The notes under the pieces: generated by a model | Told to the model about the DNA's origin: nothing | Database searches by the model: none | Seen by the model: only the letters and a program-made list of their open reading frames with translations | Shown here: positions 58,748 through 64,000 of the stretch, one piece after another | Position numbering within the stretch: position 1 is the first letter of the stretch | How the letters are laid out: the number at the start of each line of letters is the position of its first letter | From: Ectocarpus siliculosus | Taxonomy: Eukaryota > Sar > Phaeophyceae > Ectocarpales > Ectocarpaceae | Direction of reading: 5' to 3' | Assembly: GCA_000310025.1 (NCBI GenBank) | Contig: FN649734.1 | Span: 330,781 to 394,780 of the forward strand | DNA length: 64,000 bases | Position numbers and translations under genes: made by a program

Positions 58748-61700
58748 GTGTTGGACCAAGTGATCGGGGCGTACGACACGTCTTTGGACACCATCGTCGG
58801 AAGCGACCTAATGGGCCAAGACGCCGCCAATAAGTGAGCATCGAAGCGTGCTACAGTGCACCACGGTGCTTTCTTGTGATCTCTGCCGGCTAGTCCCTGA
58901 TCCTGCTGGCGTTGTTTCAATTGATATGAACGTTTCCATGAATGCGTGTGTTGCGTGACGCCCGGTGCCGCATAAACAAGTTTGACGGCCATCGTTCAGT
59001 CCATGGGGCTCCTAATGGAGGCCGGAATGGAAGATGGCGAAGATGTGATGACAATCGAGAGTGACCACGTACAAGCTAGCTGCCTCATCACTTCAAGGAC
59101 GGGGAGCTTGAGTTTCGACGCTGGTGAGAGCTTACACTCGCACAACTTCCTTGAACAACGAATACTTCCTTGTGGAGTGTGAAGGATCCAACCGATTGGA
59201 CGATTCTCTTCGATACCGGTCAAAAACAGAAAATGCAAAAAAAAAAGTACGCGCTTGTTGTCCTGTATTTCCGTAATGAAAGGAACATCATCGGTGTCGT
59301 TCGAGAACGGCGTCATTGGTTCTCCATCGCCGCCATCCACGAGGAGACGAATGACTCCTGAAATGGACGAGGGGTCGAAGTGCAAAGCAGGCGGATGTGG
59401 TTCATCGACAAATCGCAGGCGAAGGCCATCCTCTCGTCGCCTAAGTACTGTTTCCCCGGCATCTACATCAACCGTGCTAGTCACAAACCAGCTCTTCAAT
59501 GCTGTTAGCCGGCCGTCGGCCCTCGTCAACGGGGGCGTCACACAAATCAGGGTTTCAAGTACCGATGACGGAGAGGTGTGTCAAGTCAGTCATCGAGAGA
59601 ACATGTAGTCTGTGCCTGCTTGCAACATGCTTTCAATGTCAGGTCAGAGGCAGTTCGGCCCAACCGTATCTCCGCAGAGTCAGACAAGCAACACACGTTG
59701 ATCGTGGTAGCAACGACAGCCGAACGTGCTAGCATTAGGGATCATTTCGTTCATTTTCCCTTCTAGGCCGATGTTTCTACCTTATCAGCAAAACTGCGAC
59801 TTACCATGCACGTTTAGCCTTTGCGTATCAGCCATGCTGTGTGGAGTTGCGTGGGGGTGCCGTGTCTTCTGCCACCCTACTACTTGATCTGAACATGGTT
59901 TTTCGTACTCGGTGTTAGCGGAAAAGACGATTAGCGAAATGTGTGGGTTTCTGTCGGGGGTGTTGCTTCTTTCGTGGGTGTGGTATACGGAGTGTTTGCC
60001 ACGCAACCACCAACATCATAAGGTGTCACGCGTTGTGAAGTCAGGTTGCCGGGCATTGCTAGTTGTCTTCCGTTTGCCATGCATACCATTAGAAGAGGAC
60101 CGCATGTACCACCTGGGTTTCACCACGCAACCAGTTACTTCGCTGGCCCTCATGTCTTGCCTGCCTGCTTGCCGATCATCTCCACCCTTCAGGACATCGC
60201 GTTGGCAGGCCCGGTGCAGCTGACAATGAGGGCGTCAATGACATCGAGTGCTCTACTCCCGTCGTGTTCATACTACAACGAGGAAACCGGCCTCTGGGAT
60301 TCAGAGGGTCTCGCTATTGGCGCAGTTGCTGTCCCGATCGACGCGGGCGACAGCGCACTGGATGTCCTCGTGTCCTGCGTGACGTTTCACCTGTCGGACT
60401 TCGGTGTGGCAACCACAGAAATCGAGACCGTCTTCCAACCGGTGACGTTGGTGAACTTTTGTGTTGATTTGTGACATTGTGAACGTTTGTGATCTCGATT
60501 CAAGTTTTCCACGTTGTCTTGTACCATGCCCAAGAAAACGTCGGTGCCTCCCATGATTGAGCCGGGAACGGCGTGCCGCAGCTAGCGTTGGCCCTGCAGC
60601 ATCGTCTATTCGGCACCCCAAGCGTAGTGTGCCTTGCCTGAGCTCGCACCTTTCCCAGGAGCACGTGTAGGATACAAGTACATCTGCTCATCTGTAGCGG
60701 GCAAAACAATCATAGACTATTCCCACAATGATGCATCCTTACCCCCCCGCATGGTTCTGGTCAGGGGGCAGGCCTCAGTGTCGTCAGTGGAAGGGACATG
60801 ACCGTGTGGGGACTTGTGCTGACGGTAGGCGCCTTGATCCTTTTGGGCATCGTCTGGAGCGTCTCCAGGATAGCAGATTATCGTTCGAAAACGGCCGAAA
60901 AGCTTCAGACAAGGGCCTACGACCACTACATCGAAACAGGACATGTGAGTGTTAAGTGTACCACCCTCTCAGCAGTACCACAACATACCCGAAGTTGGTG
61001 GCCAAGTTTGGCCACAGCTGTCTCTGATTGCGACTGATGTGTGCCGGGGTAGATTATCCTCTCCCCAGCCTTGCGTGTACATACGTACATACACACGGGT
61101 GACGCATTGGTCACACGTCCAGAGAACACAGAACATAACTCAGCGGGGCGGGCGAACACGTCAAGCCTGCACACACTCCGCCGTGTTTTATTGTAACCCG
61201 TTGAGGTGTAACCTCGCCCGTCACACTGTTTGGGTCCAATTTGGGCATACGTTCGTTTCCCTCGACTGCTCTGTCCGCACCAGCCCCAGCGGCTACCGAC
61301 TTTGGAAGATATCAAGGACTTGAAACAGACGCTAGAGAGGAAGCACAAGAGAAGACGGAAAAGACGGGATGAGTCATTTGCAGGATACCTTCGACGGAAG
61401 TTGTTCCAACGGTGAGACTACTTTGTTCAACGGTGTGTCATGATAGCTGTGTGTTGCGGATGACGTTAACGCCGCCTTGCGCTACTTCACGATCGGTAGA
61501 ACGTGGGGAAGGTGTGTCTCGATGACCTTTCTAGGTATGGCCTTGTTGGGGTTTCATGCGTAACGGTATGGGTGATGCTAATAGAGTCAGTTGGTCGTCG
61601 ATTTGAGCGGCATGAAGAAAGTGTACCCGTCCCTTCCTCACCCTTGTGCACGAGGGCCGAGATACTTCCGGTGACGCAAACGACACTGTTTAGCATTTCG

Positions 61701-63013
61701 CTGGGAGGGGTTAGCGGCGAGACATCGGCCATAGACGGTCGTCCGTGCCGGTGCTTCTAGTTAGGGTTCATGGGTAGGGAGACACAAGCCACCCGAGCCA
61801 AATGATACACTACTCATCGAATGTTCCGCATGCCTTTCTCCTCAAATCGTATCAGAACTCGGTCCTGGCTTCAGTTGATCTGGGCACTGCTTAAGCATGT
61901 GCTTTTCTTCCACCCTTGGGCTGGGATAATTGCGCCATCTGGAACTCATTTAACTCTCACCAGGGCACAGGTAGGAACAGTGACCTGGAGCGAAAAAAGA
62001 CTGTGTCACGATCCGAGTGCGCCATTAAGTACTTCTGCGTCCTCATGGGACTAGGGGTACCGTAGCGGTCACGGCCTAGATCCGGATGCTAGGAGGGGGT
62101 AATCATGGCCCCAGATATTATCATCCACCTTTGAGTGCTAAACGCGACTTGTTGCTCAGCGAAGGCGACACAATGAATCGCTTAACAAGATCGACATCCA
62201 GAAGATACTTTATCACTACACGCCCCCTCATGCCCCGCACTCAGACCGGATGCTTACGTTGCATCGATCTCATACCCTTTGCTTGCTTTGGCAGCTTTCA
62301 TTGTTGATATTTACACAAGTGATGGTCATCATGATGCTTTCCGCTGCCGTATCTGGAAACGCCACCAGCCCAGAGGTTGAATACGTGCAGATTTTGGTCA
62401 GGTGAGATGGAGGAATTCTACTTGCCGCCCATCATATATTGCCGAAAACGGCCGATGGATGCCGTGGCCGCGAGAGATACTAATCCCGCTTTCGGTGTGT
62501 CATGTGTTGCTAGATGGTCCAGATGCTACACAATATCGTAAGCAGCTGCGCACCAGATCCTGCGTGCGTGCTTCAATCTACAAAGACTCCTGTTGGAACA
62601 GGTCCACGGTCGCACCATGTCGATATTACCGCAGCCGATGCAAATCGATGGGACATGATGCCTTCCTTTGTCACTGCTTTCTGCCCAACCATTTGCTCTT
62701 CCAGCTTAGCGGCGACGCTACCGGCCTCAATTATCGTTCCACGGGCGTTTGCTGCCTCGGCTACACCACCTCCTTCGGTCACCGCGAAACGCAATTGGTT
62801 GCAGGTGGGTGCGTCATATGGTTGACGGTCGGTTCTATCAGTCTGCAACACTCGAAGCTATTGACATCGTAAACTCAAGATATGTCTTCTCGTAAAACCC
62901 TGTCCCTAATGCCACCTGTCTCACAACACCCCGACATAGGTCGTCGCGGACGCAAAAGGAAAATACCAAGCTTCGAAGCCAATTCTATCATCGGAATACG
63001 GCAGCAAGTCAAG
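58748..63013 (+). CDS. Partial second polycystin-1-like gene (GPS and TM part)
   Basis: Ten exons read in phase: 58748-58833, 58981-59123, 59283-59575, 60193-60450, 60765-60944, 61284-61411, 61856-61970, 62295-62401, 62705-62804, 62940-63013. They encode juxta-GPS segments (VLDQVIGAYDTS; SMGLLMEAGMEDGED; STRRRMTPEMDEG), the GPS exon (SCSYYNEETGLWDSEGL...CVTFHLSDFG, with cleavage residues HLS intact) and the first TM helix (MTVWGLVLTVGALILLGIVW). Then come a basic loop (KHKRRRKRRDESFAGYLRRK), the HPW exon (FFHPWAGIIAPSGTHLTLTR), a further helix (LSLLIFTQVMVIMMLSAAV) and SLAATLPASIIVPRAFAA. Each of the first nine matches a minus-strand exon between 27.7 and 23.8 kb in order and phase; four share identical lengths (143, 128, 115, 107 nt). 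The first listed exon begins at an acceptor, so at least one earlier exon is missing or unrecognised; later TM exons probably lie past the window. Confidence 0.82.
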
Positions 63014-64000
63014 GTGTGTGATGATGATTTACCTAAACATCAAACATGTGTCACGCAGTAATGGACCATGGCCGGTTTCGCAACTATGTAGGCTAGTAGT
63101 GGCGGCAGATTTCAACTTTCAGGAAGTATGGAAATATGGATCTTGTCTAGTTTATGCCAGACTCGTCACCAGCAGTTGGTCAGTTCGACCAAAACCCCTC
63201 GCTCTAGCCCAACATCTTGTCTCTCGTTTAACCACACAACCCGTTGTAATTGTCTGATGGTCGCTGTCGGATTTATTTCCGACGTCGTCGGGTACAAGTA
63301 CGTGGGTTCACGTTCCCTGTATCGCGGGCAACCCTAGAGTGAGACCGGCGGTAACCGTTAGGCTTTGCTTCAAATGTGCAACGTTTCTGCCAGAGAGCGC
63401 CTGATGATCTCACATATCAAACATGTCTGCGGTCGAGAACCGTGTACGGGGACTATGTGTAGAAATCAGCAAACATTTTTCGCCTTCCGTATACATTTTC
63501 TCATTATCTTCGACGTCCCACATCACACCATAAACATTTGTTTTCATTTTATTTTTTGTTCATTGCGGTTTCGTTCATGTGACGCTTGCTCTTTGCTACT
63601 GTCCCTTGCATGTCGCAATGATACGATGTAGATGGGTGCGCGAGCCAAATTACTTTCTGGCGGCAGTATACTTGGTGGTCGCTCGAGTAAGGCAAAGCAT
63701 TCCACGCGACGGGGCTTTTCCTCCTCGGGACCCTGATATCGGGGACGTCCTTAGTCGGGGAACGTGAGTCAAACGCAGCATTCGGACACTTCATCCGCGG
63801 CTTAGACCAATGCATATTGTCCAACTGCCCTTCGGGAAGGTGATCAGTTGCGTGCTCCTTGTTTGCCTCGCTTTTGCCTCTCACGGCCGGTTGAACATTG
63901 ACCTGAAAATGTTGCGACTCCTCGACAGGGGTCATTCGAACTCTCTCAGCTAATGTTCACGCTGCTGACATGCTGACCGAGACCCCGCCTCAGACCGACT
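63014..64000. other. Probable intron or downstream part of the second polycystin-like gene
   Basis: The next expected exon, equivalent to 22281-22136 of the minus-strand paralogue, was not found. No other coding signal stands out. Confidence 0.3.

Noticed and set aside
58996-59541. Minus-strand frame of 181 codons opposite the second polycystin-like copy
   Set aside because: The plus strand here has three phase-consistent exons that match the paralogue; the reverse frame is a shadow.

Overview
The window looks like nuclear DNA of a multicellular stramenopile, most probably a brown alga of the Ectocarpus type. Genes are cut into many short exons by long GT-AG introns rich in T/G. Microsatellites and minisatellites are common. 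One exon encodes a presequence with a heterokont-style cleavage context. Two genes are receptor-for-egg-jelly (REJ)/polycystin-1-like membrane proteins. The organism is inferred from these features only.

Layout. (1) 182-12871, + strand: a 17-exon gene for APC8/CDC23, a TPR subunit of the anaphase-promoting complex. Its introns hold a 57-bp inverted repeat with a reverse-strand ORF, a 28-bp tandem repeat and long simple repeats. (2) About 13.4-45.8 kb, - strand, convergent with CDC23: a very large polycystin-1-like gene. From N to C terminus I read a Cys-rich exon, a lactonase/YVTN-like beta-propeller, a Pro/Thr stalk encoded by an 84-bp minisatellite (interrupted by a 100-N gap), a long REJ region, a GPS autoproteolysis exon, and a series of transmembrane and cytoplasmic exons. 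The terminal exon is duplicated; one copy has a frameshift. Its introns carry a 214-bp tandem duplication, a hairpin containing telomere-like repeats, CATGGG palindromes and a tRNA-like sequence. (3) 46521-46766, + strand: an orphan first exon with a signal/transit-type presequence. (4) About 48.5-56.3 kb, + strand: a decayed Ty3/gypsy-type retroelement with CCHC Gag, NADAR domain, aspartic protease, RT, RNase H and a truncated integrase. (5) 58748-63013, + strand: a partial second polycystin-like gene. Exon order and phases match gene 2, and several exon lengths are identical, so it is a divergent paralogue.

The observation most likely to be new is the NADAR domain (predicted ADP-ribose/NAD-linked N-glycosidase or de-ADP-ribosylase) inside the retroelement polyprotein, between Gag and protease. 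Domain calls come from reading translated motifs by eye; no database search was run. Exon borders rest on splice signals, phase agreement and paralogue comparison. The 5' end of the big minus-strand gene, its last exons and both ends of the second copy remain uncertain.
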